Made by a program: the position numbers and the translations under genes. Below are positions 47,196 to 59,062 of a stretch of DNA of 64,000 nt, one piece after another (within the stretch, counting starts at the first letter, position 1; each line of letters begins with the position of its first letter). The stretch spans positions 1,240,001 to 1,304,000 of the forward strand of contig JAHYIO010000023.1 of the NCBI GenBank assembly GCA_020543525.1, in the 5' to 3' direction. The stretch is from Coriolopsis trogii (Eukaryota; Basidiomycota; Agaricomycetes; Polyporales; Polyporaceae). The notes under the pieces are model-generated. The model saw only the letters and a program-made list of their open reading frames with translations. It made no database searches and was not told the DNA's origin.

Positions 47196-48860
47196 ATGCC
47201 CTCCAAGCCCGCCGCACGGCTCAACAGCGTCATCGCCCACATCTCAGACTCGCTATCTGGTGCGCTATCGACAACGACAACGATGGCGACGACGCGCAAA
47301 CTGCCCACCTTCGACGAGCTACCGCCTTTCAAAGACTTCAACGGCTGCGCCTGGGAGGTGTGGGGCAGGGACGACCAGCTCGGAACGATCAATCTCCTCA
47401 CCGAGGAGGTCGTCAAGGAAGCGTCTAAGGAAATTAAGTGCGTCTCGTCCCTTCGCCGCTCCCTTCTCCCGCGCTACCCCGAACTCGATCTGTCTTCTGA
47501 CTCCTTCGTTGGGGCTTTCGTAGGACCGGAAAGTCCGTCTGTTTGAACTGGTGAGCGTACACGGTCATGTGTATGTGCAGCATGCTTATCCCTGATCGTG
47601 GCAGGCCCGTCAACTTTCCCAACAAGGTGTGTTGCACCTGCTCCACCCATACGCTGCGCCTGTCGTACCAGACCTGAATCTCACGCTGCCTCCCAGCCTG
47701 TGTTTGGCCGCAAGGCCCCGGAGCACACCATCATTTTCAAGAAGGAATATGGCGCGGTTCAGGATGATCACCTCCATATCGTGCGTCCCATGCCTCCTCC
47801 TCGTCCTGTCTGTCTGTGTACTCACAGCGCGCCGCTCTGATAGAACACCCAATCGGGCTCCCAGTGGGATGGTTTGAAGCACTTTGGCCTCCTCCACCAC
47901 GGCCTTTTCTATCAGGGCACGCCCGCCGAGTCCTTCAAGACGGGCAACATCGAGTACCCCAACCCGACCGACGTCGACCCGGAGCTCATCAAATACGGCA
48001 TCCAGAGTACGTCCCGCCCCTGTTCCCCTCCATTCGTTCCCCCTAACATACTTGCCACGCACAGACTGGGCCCAGCACGGCATTTGCGGCCGGGGCGTCC
48101 TGCTCGACATGGTCAAGTTCTACACCGACCAGCACGGCAGGCTCCCCTACGACCCAATCACGACGCACGCCATCTCCACGGCGGACCTCCTCGCGTGCGC
48201 GAAGGCGCAGGGCGTCTCCTTCCGGCCCGCCGACATCCTCCTCATCCGCGCGGGCTTCATACAGCGCTTCGCCGGCGCGACGCAGGAGGAGCGCGACGGC
48301 CTCTGCGAGAAGCCCGAGACCTTGTGAGTTACCACTCGAGCGTCGTCGTGGACGTGCTTATGCTTGTGCGTGTGCTGACGGGACGGCACAGCGCGGGGAT
48401 CGAGCAGAGCGAGGACATGAAGCGCTTCCTCTGGGACAACCACTTTGCCGCCATCGCGTCCGACCAGCCCTCGCTCGAGCGCTGGCCCCCTCCGGAGGGC
48501 GTCCCGCACTTGCACTCTACGTTGCTCGGGTATGTGTTTCCGTGTTTCTCTCAGCGGGGCGCAGGCTGAGCGGGCTACGGCAGGTTGTGGGGCATGCCCA
48601 TCGGCGAGTTCTTCGACCTCGAGGCGCTCTCGAAACAGTGCGCGGAGACGGGTCGCTACACGTTCTTCTTCTCCTCTTGGCCGCTCAACGTGTAAGTCCC
48701 TGTTCGACGTGATTCACTGTGCAGCGGCGAGCACTGACATATGACATGTGTACATATAGTTTGGGTGGCGTTGCTAGTCCGCCGAATGCCGCCGTAAGTC
48801 CCCTTTTACTTGTTCGCCTTCGTTGTCTGGTCTGATGCACTCTCATAGGCCTACTTTTGA
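47196..48860 (+). CDS. Cyclase-family (kynurenine-formamidase-like) hydrolase
   Basis: Ten exons: 47196-47437, 47524-47550, 47605-47626, 47697-47780, 47844-48006, 48065-48323, 48392-48529, 48584-48691, 48760-48793, 48849-48860; 362 residues. LPPFKDFNGCAWEVWGRDDQ and DQLGTINLLTEE are the start of the fungal cyclase family (PF04199). The metal-site region reads NTQSGSQWDGLKHFG where bacterial kynurenine formamidases have HxGTHxDxP, so the metal ligands differ. HGICGRGVLLDMVKF, GVSFRPADILLIRAGF and HSTLLGLWGMPIGEFFDLE are also typical. The likely role is hydrolysis of an amide or lactone in the cytosol; the substrate is unknown. Two exons are 22-27 nt long, and the last holds only Ala-Tyr-Phe and the stop. 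Confidence 0.9.
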
Positions 48861-49361
48861 TGGAAGAGTTCTGATGTACTCAACCTTCATGTTTAGAAAG
48901 GGCAAAGCATGAAGCAACAGTCCACACCAATGTACTATATCTTGTACTATTCTGCAGGCAAACTATGCAACATCATTACAAAGTCTGAGTGTGACCAACT
49001 CTGACCGAAAGACGTGTTGCTGTGCAGGTTGAACTGCACATGTAAAAGTCAACCTTGTGGAAGGTGATTCAGCACGAGGGCCTGTGTAAATGTGCCTATG
49101 ACATGCAGAATATTCCTGCTCAGTATCTGGAACATGTTTGCCTGGTCCTTTCTAAGTTACTTCGTTCTTCCACACACCCTCTGCCCTTCTTCAACTGTTA
49201 TGCGTACCTAGAACATGTGCTTGCCAAGACCATTCCATCACAAGAGGATAAGCAAACACTCCATCCAAATTCCATTTGCAACACCGAACTTCCATGCCAA
49301 CTGGCAGGTCGCAATGGTGCTCCAAAAAGAAAAGGGAAGACGAGAGGATCCCCCGACGACG
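48861..49361. other. Intergenic, between cyclase and U2 snRNA
   Basis: About 500 bp, AT-richer than the surroundings, with no open frame of interest. It lies downstream of both the cyclase gene and the U2 gene. Confidence 0.5.
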
Positions 49362-49539
49362 CAAGCCGGTAGTGCAGTGGCAAGGTCATCGCGCCCCCGA
49401 GTTGCAAGCAGAGCTCGAGGAACAAGGGCGGCAAAAATTAGATAACCAATAATGGAGGCGGTGCCTCCATAATAGTGGTTAAACTATTAAGAACAGATAC
49501 TACACTTGATCTAAGCCAAAAGGCCAGAGTGGTAAGGAT
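49362..49539 (-). ncRNA. U2 spliceosomal snRNA
   Basis: The minus strand starts ATCCTTACCACTCTGGCC, then TTTTGGCTTAGATCAAGTG, and GTAGTATCTGTTCTT, which includes the GUAGUA branch-site recognition sequence (complement of 49498-49503). A GGAGGC/GCCTCC hairpin, the Sm site AATTTTTG (complement of 49432-49439) and a terminal stem-loop with loop CACTGCACTACC match U2 stem-loops IIb-IV. Ends are estimated to within a few bases. Length about 178 nt, normal for fungi. Confidence 0.93.
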
Positions 49540-49558
49540 TCACAATGCTTGGACGAGG

Positions 49559-49564
49559 CTTATA
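49559..49564 (-). promoter_or_regulatory. TATA-like element of the U2 gene
   Basis: TATAAG on the minus strand, about 20-25 bp upstream of the inferred U2 5' end. Confidence 0.5.
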
Positions 49565-49656
49565 TGTACATGTGGAGGTCGCGCGCACGGGCCATGTTGA
49601 TATTTGGCTGTCCTTTGTTACTAGACATTCAAACACGCTTTGGCAACATTGGTGTG

Positions 49657-49727
49657 GCATTAATGGGGTAGTGGTAACCTGGGTCGTTGCCATCGACCCG
49701 CCGGGGGTTCGATTCCCCCTTAATGCA
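49657..49727 (+). tRNA. tRNA-Gly (GCC)
   Basis: 71-nt cloverleaf: acceptor GCATTAA with TTAATGC, D arm GGGT/ACCT, anticodon stem GGTCG/CGACC with loop TTGCCAT (anticodon GCC), T arm GGGGG-TTCGATT-CCCCC and discriminator A. No intron. Divergent from U2, 117 bp away. A T-run at 49755-49761 is a likely polymerase III terminator. Confidence 0.95.
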
Positions 49728-49924
49728 TACAATGCAACGAGGTGTGGTTGATCTTTTTTTCATCTATTCCTACCTCAATCCCCGATGAACAGAGAAGTCA
49801 TACGTCGTGACAGGCTCGCTATATATGTCACTGAGAGCAAATCTTGTGCAACTCTTAGGAATCTGTGGGTACTAGTCGACAGTATGCTATCTAGATCTGA
49901 ATGAAGTCCTCATGACCTGACGGA

Positions 49925-51820
49925 TCATACTATTTGGTCACTCTCTGACCCCGAAGTCTGAGCCATGTCGTGGCTGCCAATTGGCCCTGCCTTATGGTCC
50001 TGAATGTAAGAGTGGTTCTTGACGTCCACGACATCGACCATCTCATGCGACTCGACATCAATGTAGATTTCTTGAGGGCCCTGTCAGTGCCACACATAGT
50101 CGTCAGCGGAGGACCGACGTCGAGCATTGGCTGGATCCACACCCCAGAGAGACTCACCAGTCTACCATTGTCGCTCCTGAGCATGTTGACGGCGGCACTA
50201 CGCTGCCTGTTGTTCCTCGCGATGTGTGACTGCTGCTGTTCCTTCTGGTCGGGCTTGTTCGCGCTGATGCCGCTCGAGTCGTATTGCCAGCCGGTGCGAG
50301 AATTGAGACTTGACATTAGCGAGTTTGTATAGAGTTTTGAGAGGGGAAAGTTGAAGAGGAGATGCAAGCCGGATGTCTGCGCGTGAGTATCCAGTCAGCT
50401 TTCCAATCCGCTAGCATGTTGGGCTGAGTCCCTCACTGATACAAGAAAGAGTATCAAGTCGATGATAGCGCAGAGGGACGTAATCAGGCCAGTTTGAACA
50501 GTTACTGTGGCGGGAGCAATATGTTTGGTACATGTTAGAAACAATTGTGAGACCTAGCTCACAGCGGATGATCCTGTCGACAATACCATCGGTGACCGGC
50601 ATTCCCGTCTTGTGCTTTCGCTGACGCGAGTGAAAATCAGAACCTTTCGCCACTGCCGTTTCCGCACACCACTTACCAGATGCCAGACGAGTGACGTGGT
50701 AATAAGAGTATCCGCAACCGCCGAGAAGGCAAGCCAGACGATGACGATCACCTGGCCCCTCTGGAATTGCTCGAATTCCTGGATGATCCCTATAGCGATA
50801 GTTGATCCGAGACCACCGCCTGATGTCATGCAAGTCAAATAAATGAGTAACATCAGAGGAAGTCTCAGCCGCGGAATCGTAACTCGGACTCACATAGCTG
50901 CGCTAGCGAACAAAAGACGATAGCAACGACCGCGAGCGTGTTTCCCGTCAGGACCTTGACGCGCCATGCAAAAAAAAGCTGAACGGCTGCCCCAATGAAA
51001 GCCTGTGTACGGTCGTCAAGCAGTCCGCTAGATTTAGTACAAGCGGTCGTACCGTCATGAATGGGTCCGTGGCAAATACTGGAGAGCGTCAATCGCGGAG
51101 CGGGGGAAGGAAGACACGAGAAGTCTGCAATCACGTACACCAACTCGCTCTTGCGATTGCCTTATCGTCTCCTGGAGAAGCCTTCATGAGTTCGAGAGAT
51201 GTTCTGTCTAATCGTCCTCACTTACCGAAGTTGTTGACAAGCGCCTCGTACACAAACGCGACGTCAAAACCACAATTTATAGTATCGCACAGGAACAAAA
51301 AGAGAACCTAGATGTCTTTCAGTACATCATGGAGCTCCACTGAGAGCTCACTCACCAAGAACTTCAACCATCTTCGGTCCCTGCATATCGGACGATGGAA
51401 GCAGGAAATAGGTAAGACCCGAGTTGCCCGAGTAGAGCAAGTACGTACCGTCTGTATACATTGAAATACATATAGGTTTGGGTGACCATGATCCCCCACA
51501 GCGCTACGTTCAGCAGGAGGCCAACGAAGCTGGGTCCATAACTGAACGTTACAAGCATATCCAGTGTCAATGCGTCCATTATCAACCATTTGTGTATACG
51601 AGACTGAGACTCACATTTCCATAGCTATTGTGCCCATGTTGACTGCGCAGAAAAGAGTGTAGAGGGTCGGAGTCCCAAGACACTGGGAAAGACTTGTTGG
51701 GTTTGCGCCAACGGGAAGAGCGGGAGAGCGGTCAAGCTCGCGCACAAAGAGGGGACCGGGGACGAACTGCGGAGGAGCCGGCTGCGTGCTTATAGGCCAG
51801 TCCCCGTCGCCAATCGACAT
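49925..51820 (-). CDS. DUF6534-type seven-helix membrane protein
   Basis: Eleven exons (minus): 51614-51820, 51449-51541, 51356-51380, 51226-51307, 51053-51078, 50894-51002, 50677-50819, 50564-50620, 50437-50504, 50158-50376, 49925-50080; 394 residues. Hydrophobic helices include YGPSFVGLLLNVALWGIMV, VLFLFLCDTINCGFDVAF, IGAAVQLFFAWR and ADTLITTSLVWHL. The block DGIVDRIIRLTVQTGLITS and the end-of-core signature FNFPLSKLYTNSLMSSLNSR identify the large basidiomycete DUF6534 family. A hydrophilic C-terminal tail of about 110 residues is likely cytosolic. These proteins are thought to be membrane receptors or sensors, but none of their ligands is known to me. Two exons are 25-26 nt. Confidence 0.92.
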
Positions 51821-53653
51821 GGTGAACTTCCAGAACGGCCTGAGGGAAGCACGGAGTGAGGTAAGGTACGAAACCGTAAGTCATCATACTTCTCTCTTCA
51901 CACCAGCGAACACCGCACCGGCAGACTGCCATAACATGCCGTACCTCGGGCGGTAAGTATACTAATTATCAAGGAATGACCGCCTATGAAGGCATGCCCA
52001 TGATCACAAGAGAGAAGACAAGAGGTGCGAGAGACGCATTCCACGTCGGCTCCGTGCCAAGCTCCGTGACGCCCGGCCAACTGAGCATTGTGGCGTCAAG
52101 GGCCATGCCTCCGGATTACTGTTACAGCCATTGTCCAGCGGAGGCCCGAGGAAGGGGGTCAATCATCAGATTGCTCGCACAGATACAGACCCATCTTTGC
52201 CTTCCAAGGATGTAAAGTGCGCGATACTGGACGATTACCAGCTACATGTGTCTCCCATTTTCGAACGACAGCTGAGATGTGGATAGCTCCCCATGGGGCA
52301 AATATTGTGGTCGACTATCCGTCCACTCCCTTTCCGTTGAGATGGGTGTCAGTCAAGCTCAATACAAGGATGCACCTCTGCACGACACCGTAGTATATGT
52401 TCAGCGCTCACGTAGACCAATGAGTGTTGTCTCAATCCGTACAGCGGTGCATTATCGTCCAGAAATACGTCTCGAGATTCTACAGCTATACAGACTGTCT
52501 CTGATCTCGAAGCGTATTTCCAGTCGCATGCGCGCTATTGTGAGTTGTTTGCGTTGCCGCCGCGTGTGACTGAGAAGCACATAGCGTACGTGAGCGTGAT
52601 ACTATCTGCTAATATCTACTCCTGCGAAGGAGGAGTGTCAATATCGCGGGGCTGTCACATAGGCGAAACGCGCGGCGCCGGGTTCAATTGATATTCACAC
52701 AACACCGCACACCGCATATAGCGCATATCACGATGAGACTTAGAGCGATTACTCACCGCCGCGGCCATTATGATTACATGCTGCTTCGACTCCTCCTGGG
52801 ACCTGGTAGCTCACCGTTGTGTGCTGCGCGTTGCACCATTCCCCAAGAGCCAGGTCGAGGATTCATGTCGTATAACCTTGACTGGACTGAGAAGAGCTAT
52901 AATCCCAGCCTTCGGCTTCTGAGTCCCAGTGAGAAGAACTGGCGATTGGTAACATGCGCAGCAGGGCGGGTAATGTCCCTGGAGGGCAATGCAGTGGTGA
53001 GAAAATCAAAACCGAGATCCGACCAGGGTGAACTCTACTCGCAACCGGGGAGATCCACCCATGGATCCGTATAGACAACGGGGACGAATTGGTTGCGGGG
53101 AGCCATGAATAAGTCTTCTCCTCCTCAAAGGCTTCATCATGTACTCGTTATGTTTCTATTCTTCACGTCTCCAGATGCCAGATAGCAGCTGACCCCAGGT
53201 GCATCGCCATAGAACGCAGGAAGAGACCGGCATTTGAAGAAGGTGGTACCAAACAGATGTCAGATAGACAGATACGTCCGATGTCACCAGGCATGCAGAA
53301 GATACAGGATCGTACGCGGCAGCCTGTGAATGCGTGGTGGTGGTACGCAGCTGAATTTGATGAGTGAGCGCTTGAGCATCGAAGTCGAGCCTCCCTTGCC
53401 ACACAAGGTGTTGCCGGGGATAAACATCCGAATGTCGGGCTTTTCGACCAAATTTACCATCGTATACAATTCGTTGTGGCGTTGCCCAACATCACATTCA
53501 CAGATGATATCGTTGTATTCCATGCGATGTACACTGCGACGGTCCAACAGCCTCGGATATGTAGAATGTTAATGGCTGCAACAACGATAGGCGTCCCCCG
53601 GCGTGGTGAAAATACAGGTTGGCTACAATTCACTCATTCTATGGTACGGCCTT
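51821..53653. other. Gene-poor interval
   Basis: About 1.8 kb with only short, unrelated frames on both strands. It contains the promoter of the DUF6534 gene at its left side. No transposon domain, tRNA or tandem repeat was found. Confidence 0.45.
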
Positions 53654-54043
53654 TCACGGGTGCACCGAACTCTCCGTCGTTATCTCCTGCAGCGCGTCCT
53701 GCTTCAGCACTTTGCCGGTGGGCTGGTCCCCAAGGACGCCGTCTTGCTTCGGGTCGTTCTCTTCCCTCGCCCCTTCCTTCTGGCCTCGAGGGTGGCGTTC
53801 GGTACTGACAAACTCGATGGTTTGCGATTGGTTCTATCATGGTGAATTAGTTCCCGCAACCAGGCGAATGAGCCAGCGTGGTTTAATGCAACTCACGTTT
53901 GGTGGGTTCTGCATGTATTGTTCGTGAATATCGCGCTCGGTCACAGGCGGTCTGTCTACCGTCTGGAACGCCTTCTTGAACGTCTGCGACTCGTCCGTGA
54001 TGTTGGCGTGGTCGGTGAGGTCGTGACGGCGTGCAGTGGACAT
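53654..54043 (-). CDS. Small hydrophilic protein of unknown function
   Basis: Exons (minus) 53897-54043 and 53654-53833, joined by a 63-nt GT-AG intron in phase 0; 108 residues. N-terminus MSTARRHDLTDHANITDESQ; the second half has TIEFVSTERHPRGQKEG and KVLKQDALQEITTESS. It is polar and charged throughout, with no signal peptide, membrane segment or cysteines, so it is probably a disordered or small helical cytosolic protein. I do not recognise a family. The clean splice and the codon pattern support a real gene. It lies 389 bp downstream of the LYR gene in the same direction. Confidence 0.7.
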
Positions 54044-54432
54044 AATGATGATATACGGCGGAGAATGTTAGGAATTTCCGCGCGAAATGTGAGGAGAGAA
54101 TGATTGTGCTTGTCTCATACCATGGCTCGTCTCAGAGGGTTATATTCAGCTGGCGGATACAGGTGCGTCATGGTGATGTCAAACGGTGGAGGAAAGAGAA
54201 ATTGCGAATGGGCGTCCGCAAATGGCGACCGCTCCACCATTTTTGGAACACCCACTCCAAGCCGCGAATCCAACGAATGTGCCGAGTACTCCCGACCACC
54301 GTCAAGCACCCGTGGCATGGTGATCTCCTCGTCCAAGTTGCCCCCTCGGCCGTCTCGCGCTCGCATGATCCAGCAGAGCGATAGGCAATATGATGGTTGG
54401 CAAGTTATGATCATGCACTCGTTCGCGTGCTA
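54044..54432. other. Intergenic, between LYR-protein stop and small unknown gene
   Basis: 389 bp, containing the small gene's promoter. No repeat or RNA seen. Confidence 0.5.
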
Positions 54433-55864
54433 TCACTCTTCCAGAGCGACCTCGAGGGCAGCCCTTCGCCTGACGTTCTCCTCCTCAATCTCCTTCGCCA
54501 TCCTATCCAGCTCTTCCTTGTTCTCCGGTTTCCCCAGTTCGACCTTCCACGCCTCAGGATCCCGCAATTTGTATCCGAGCTTACGCTTCACCCGGCCGAC
54601 GTAGCCCACCTCGCTCGCGCCCCGAGCGATCTTGTCCAGCCGTCTCTTCTTGTCCGACATGAGCGCGAGCACGTGCGGTGGAGGGCCTTTCCGCATCTGC
54701 TTGATCAGGTGGTTCGTGAGCTCCCCACGTCGTTCGCGTTCTTTCTCGCGTGTCTTGTTCCGTATCTTTTCTCGGCGAGCCTCCTTGATAGCCTCCAGCA
54801 TCTCAGGCGGATACGGGCTCAGGAGACGTGCTTTCTCCCGCTCGAAAGACTCTTGCATGCTATCCATGATTTGCTTGACCGGCTCCCCTGTACAAGCAAG
54901 TGTCAGGCTGTCGCGTCTCACACATCATCCATAGAATGAAACTCACGCCAGGCAGAAAAATGTTCGGCAAACGTGGACTCGAAGCGCTGCCCGTCCGCTG
55001 CAGCTTTGCTGGCCAGTTCCCGCTCGAATTGCGCCTCAATATTCATCAGGTTCAGCTGCTCCTGGAGAGTCTCCCAGCGGGCGATACGGCGCTCCCGCGC
55101 TTTGCGTCTAGCAGTTATCATACCCGTGATATGTATCGGCTGGGGCTTGAGGCGAGGCAGCGGACCATTGAACAGCGTCGGCCTGAGGTACGCTCCTGTC
55201 ATGATGGCGCGGTTACGCATCTTCTCGTGCCATGCCTGCAGGTACGGTCACATCGACAGATTTCAACTGTGACGAGGAGAATACGAACCTGTTCTTCCGC
55301 ATACACTTTGTCCATCTGGCACTGTACACGGGCCCCTTCAATCATCCTGCTGTACCGGGCGCATACAGCTTGGAAGTGCGCGTCGCCCTCCTTGGCTTTG
55401 CGGAAGATGTCCCACCACTCAAGTGAACAGCACGTCAGACGATGTAGGCACCGGATGGGTAGGCGTACACACACCTTGTGGGCAGTCTTCAAAGCCCGGG
55501 TGACGTCTCCCTGCGCCCGTATCCCCTTACGGTGGCGAAAGAACGCGCGCATGTGCGACCTGATCTTGACGACGAGACGTCAGCATGATTCTTCGTTGCA
55601 CCTCCCACATGTGTCCTCGCAAGGCTTCGGTTTCGGATTGCAGCCGAAGCATATAGCATACAGCGATAGGGATGAGAGAACACGTACAGTTTCCGTTGGG
55701 GAATCGCGCATAATACCCCTGTACAGTGTCCATAGCGTCGGAAGACGATGCGCGGGCAGGCGCGTCAAGGGCGCAGGGATGCGTGTGGGCCGGAGCTGCG
55801 AGACGAGAGAGGCGAGCCGGGCACGATGGGCGAGTGATTCTACGGACGGTAAAGGGATGGCCAT
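54433..55864 (-). CDS. LYR-motif (Complex1_LYR) mitochondrial protein, long form
   Basis: Exons (minus) 55688-55864, 55475-55564, 55289-55417, 54947-55235, 54433-54887; 379 residues. The LYR motif is in LPTLWTLYRGIMRDSP (about residues 43-58), followed by MRAFFRHRKG, a basic helix typical of LYR proteins. Unlike the usual about 100-residue LYRM proteins, a long Arg/Lys/Glu-rich helical region follows (RKARERRIARWETLQEQ, HLIKQMRKGPPPHVLALMSDK). LYR proteins bind acyl-ACP and help iron-sulfur, respiratory-complex or mitoribosome assembly. The length and basic character suggest mitoribosome assembly, but that is inference. Two acceptors are unusual (AAG and GAG), yet phases fit. Confidence 0.83.
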
Positions 55865-56193
55865 ACAGTCGCAGAATGCTGTCGTTCGAGCTTCAGTCCA
55901 TATGTATAGTGAGGCAAGAGAGAGCCAGTTTGGAAGGTGGTGGAAGAGCTTGAGAGGTCACCCGAGAAAGCGTCAATGGGTACCTCCAGCTTGTCACTGC
56001 GCGCTTCCATGGCAGGTAAACTGAGCTCACCTGTAGAGTCACACCAGAATAACATTCTACGCGCTCAAAATCCCAAGAACATTTGAATCAAGGTAACGAC
56101 AGGTGCCTAACGTACAGCAAGAACGGCACAACACGCGTGGTATACTACAGCACTGCAAGAACAGTCGCCTGCGACCCGCCACCGGATAAAGGA
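55865..56193. other. Intergenic, LYR-gene promoter and protease 3' end
   Basis: 329 bp. No structure recognised. Confidence 0.5.
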
Positions 56194-57921
56194 TCAAAGG
56201 GATACAGTGATCCCAGGAGCGGTAACGGGCACAGTAATTCCGGGAGCTGTTGCGGATGCCGTAGTCTCAGAAGGAGCGGTAACGGACGCCGCAGTCTCAG
56301 AAGGAGCGGTACCGGACGGCGGGATCACAGGGTCTGCGAGCGCAGCAAACCCTACAGAAGCGGTTCCGTTGGTGTTGAGGGTAAACGCGGTGTAGACGTT
56401 CTGCATGAAGCTGTTTGATCGGGTGAGTGGAGGGTCCCGATAGACCAAAGTCCAGTAGATCAACTCACGCGTCGCCGAGGAGCCACACGCTGTCCGAACC
56501 GAACCCAAGGTCCTGGCCAACGATCGCGCCTGCACAGTAGTCGAAGCCCTCTTCGATCAGGCCAAGGTTGAAGCTGTCGTGCGCATCGTCAGCGTCAGCA
56601 TCATGCATCATGGCAGCCGTGCATCCAAGCCGGTGAATGATTGGAAGAGTGGGCTCACATGTTCGGGTCAATGTTCCACGCGTTTTCCCCCCAACTGAAC
56701 GCCACCTGGGGCACGCTATCGCACGGGAACATGTAGAACCCTGATTGGAACTGTTGCGAATTCGGGATCTGACTGTAGAACGCGGCCGCAACACCGGGCG
56801 AGGCGACGATAAGCGTCGTCCCGGAGTCGATGATCGTGAGGATATCATTTGCAGACGTGGCTGGTTCACCATTGACCGTAACGGAGCCGCCGTCGATCAC
56901 CCAGTAGCCGGTCTGGGAGACGACGGTGTGGAATTCAATTGCGCCTTTGAAATGCTCGGAGTTCGTACCGCCAATAAAGAGCTCGGAGTCGTTAGCTGTG
57001 AGCTTAAAGGCGAACTCGCCCTCGATAGAGGGGTTCTGACTGACAGCGGTGGAGAAGAAGGGATCCTGGGAAAGCAATCTCAGCACGAGCAGTGGTGCAG
57101 AACCATGTATCCCGTACCGCTCGAAGATTGGAAAGTGGGGGCAAGCCCATGCCCATGAGGCCGTCGACGGGATCCTGCAGGAACTCGGGCGACTCTGTGA
57201 TCACTGCCGCGAAGACCTGCCCAGTGACAGTTACATTCCCGACGGAGACTTGACATCCAAGTTCAACGTCTGCACGTAAGTTGTAACGAGCTGGGGACTC
57301 ACCGGTATCGCTGAATGTGTTGCCGGAAGCCGTGGATCCGTCTCCATAGCTGATCGCAAAAGTACCACCGAGAGCTTGGCTCTGGGAAGATTTGGTGTTG
57401 TCGTACAGGCTCTTATTGGCTTCGCCACAGACCTGGCACGAAACCGACGGGATCCAGAGATCGGCCGACCCGGTATCGAAGTCGACGACGAACAGCTGAG
57501 GGGGTGAGCCAATGGTAATTGAGCCAGTCCATAGAAGTCCCTGTTGCTGGTTGGTGAGCGGCTCGGCGCTGCGCTCCTGTTTCTTGGGTAAGGTGACAAT
57601 AGGATTGACGACTGCCTTCTCAAAAGCACCGGTGAGAGCGTTGTTGTTCTTTGCGTTGATGATGTTCTGACGGTGCTTGCTATGGGTATTTCCCGTCATG
57701 AGCATGGAAGAGAAAGACAAGTAGATGGAATGCGCTTACTTCTTCAGCATACTAACCTCCTGAGCGGCATTCGCATAGCTGAACACGCCGGTAGTGTCAC
57801 GCAACGCCCCACGCTTGTGCAGTGGGATACGGATGTGTTTGGGATCGCGCGCCACCTCGACGGGACTTGCTGCTGTGATGAGGGCGAGGGCAAGTGCAAC
57901 GAGGGTAGGCTTGCAGAACAT
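56194..57921 (-). CDS. Secreted aspartic protease (polyporopepsin-like, A1 family)
   Basis: Exons (minus) 57740-57921, 57303-57679, 57118-57248, 56659-57065, 56469-56573, 56194-56410; 472 residues. A signal peptide (FCKPTLVALALALITAAS) is followed by a propeptide with a KR site. The two catalytic motifs are VVDFDTGSADLW and TIIDSGTTLI; the flap Tyr is in AISYGDGSTASG. QDPVDGLMGMGLPP and SVWLLGDAFMQNVYTAF are further A1 signatures. The enzyme is an acid endopeptidase secreted for nutrition. A Thr/Ser/Ala tail of about 35 residues is encoded by a 30-bp tandem repeat. Intron 2 (57249-57302) keeps the frame open, so an unspliced form would add 18 residues. The AAG acceptor was chosen because it restores the usual DTVSVGNVTV strand. 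Confidence 0.94.
56258..56317. repeat. 30-bp minisatellite, two units
   Basis: Units 56258-56287 and 56288-56317 differ at two positions. They encode the repeated Thr-Ala-Pro-Ser-Glu-Thr segment of the protease tail. Confidence 0.8.
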
Positions 57922-59062
57922 TGCGAGGACAGCGAGTGGAAGGTAGCTAAAGAGGGTATAGGTGGTGAGGAGAACTGAGGAACCTGGGGTGGACTCGCCC
58001 ATCCAATGCGTCATATATATGACGCGCCGCCAAGTTGCATCGATGAGGCATCGTGCAAGATGACAGCTTGCCACACGACCAACAGATGCTCTGAACGGCT
58101 CAAGAGCGTGTTGGACGCGTAGAGGGACCGTTCCTCTGGCAGGGAAGACGGATCGTTGCTGAGGCAGCAGTTTGCCCTGCGGATGTGAGACGGGCGGTGC
58201 CAGAAGCCGGATACCGCACGGCCATCTTCCAGATGTGCGGTGGCGCATCTCGGGAACTGCATACAGACCTCTTGCACCACGAGCAGTGTGTTCTCCGCAT
58301 ACAACAGCGTCGATGGCCTCACCGTAGCACGACGATGGTCCTTGTTCCTCTACACAGTTACCACCCACGTCGACATGATACAAACAAGATAGGGATGTAG
58401 TACACACCCATCCAGGTACCGAAGATGCCATCTTGAACGTTGAGCCTATGAGCGCTGAGCTCTCCTCGGATAGATCTCAGGATCCGTCATGAACCGGTCC
58501 AGCGCCAGCTCTCGAGTCGACGTCGATTGCTGTGTGCAGAATGACGGTATCGCCGCGTCGATTGCCCGACGTACTATCTGTGTGAATCGATATCATCCTG
58601 TCTGTACTTACCGCAATGGTCGACGGTAAACCCAGACCGAAGCGATCGTTGCGCAGGTGTGGTACCTGGTCCATACAGCTGCAACGTGGCGGTGTACTTC
58701 CAAGTCTGATTCACAAGATGCGCTGACCCGAAAATAGCAGGCCTTAGGCATTGCGCTTGCTAAGTGTTTATTACCGGTGTCATTTACCTTATACTGGAGC
58801 TTCTGAACGCCAGCCAGCTCACCTCACGTCTTGCGATGTAGCCCGCTTGAGGCGACGTACGTGTTGACCAATTGGGAGGAGTCCATTGAGGCCAGCTGTG
58901 AGCAAATTCAAGGCAGACAGTAGACTCCGGCACCTCGGGCTCTTTCACTTTGAGCGAGCGAGTGTCTATCCAGCGTAGATGACATGCGTAGGCTCTGTCA
59001 ACGTAGAGCGAACGCAACGAAGTTAGAAATAAGTAGTAGACCGCTGATGGAGCGACCTGTCA

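Noticed and set aside
52630..52700. tRNA-like T-loop (GGTTCAATT)
   Set aside because: No matching acceptor, D or anticodon stems could be formed.
57736..58431. Longer protease start upstream of 57921
   Set aside because: The added residues are not a signal peptide and the ATG at 57921 begins a proper one.
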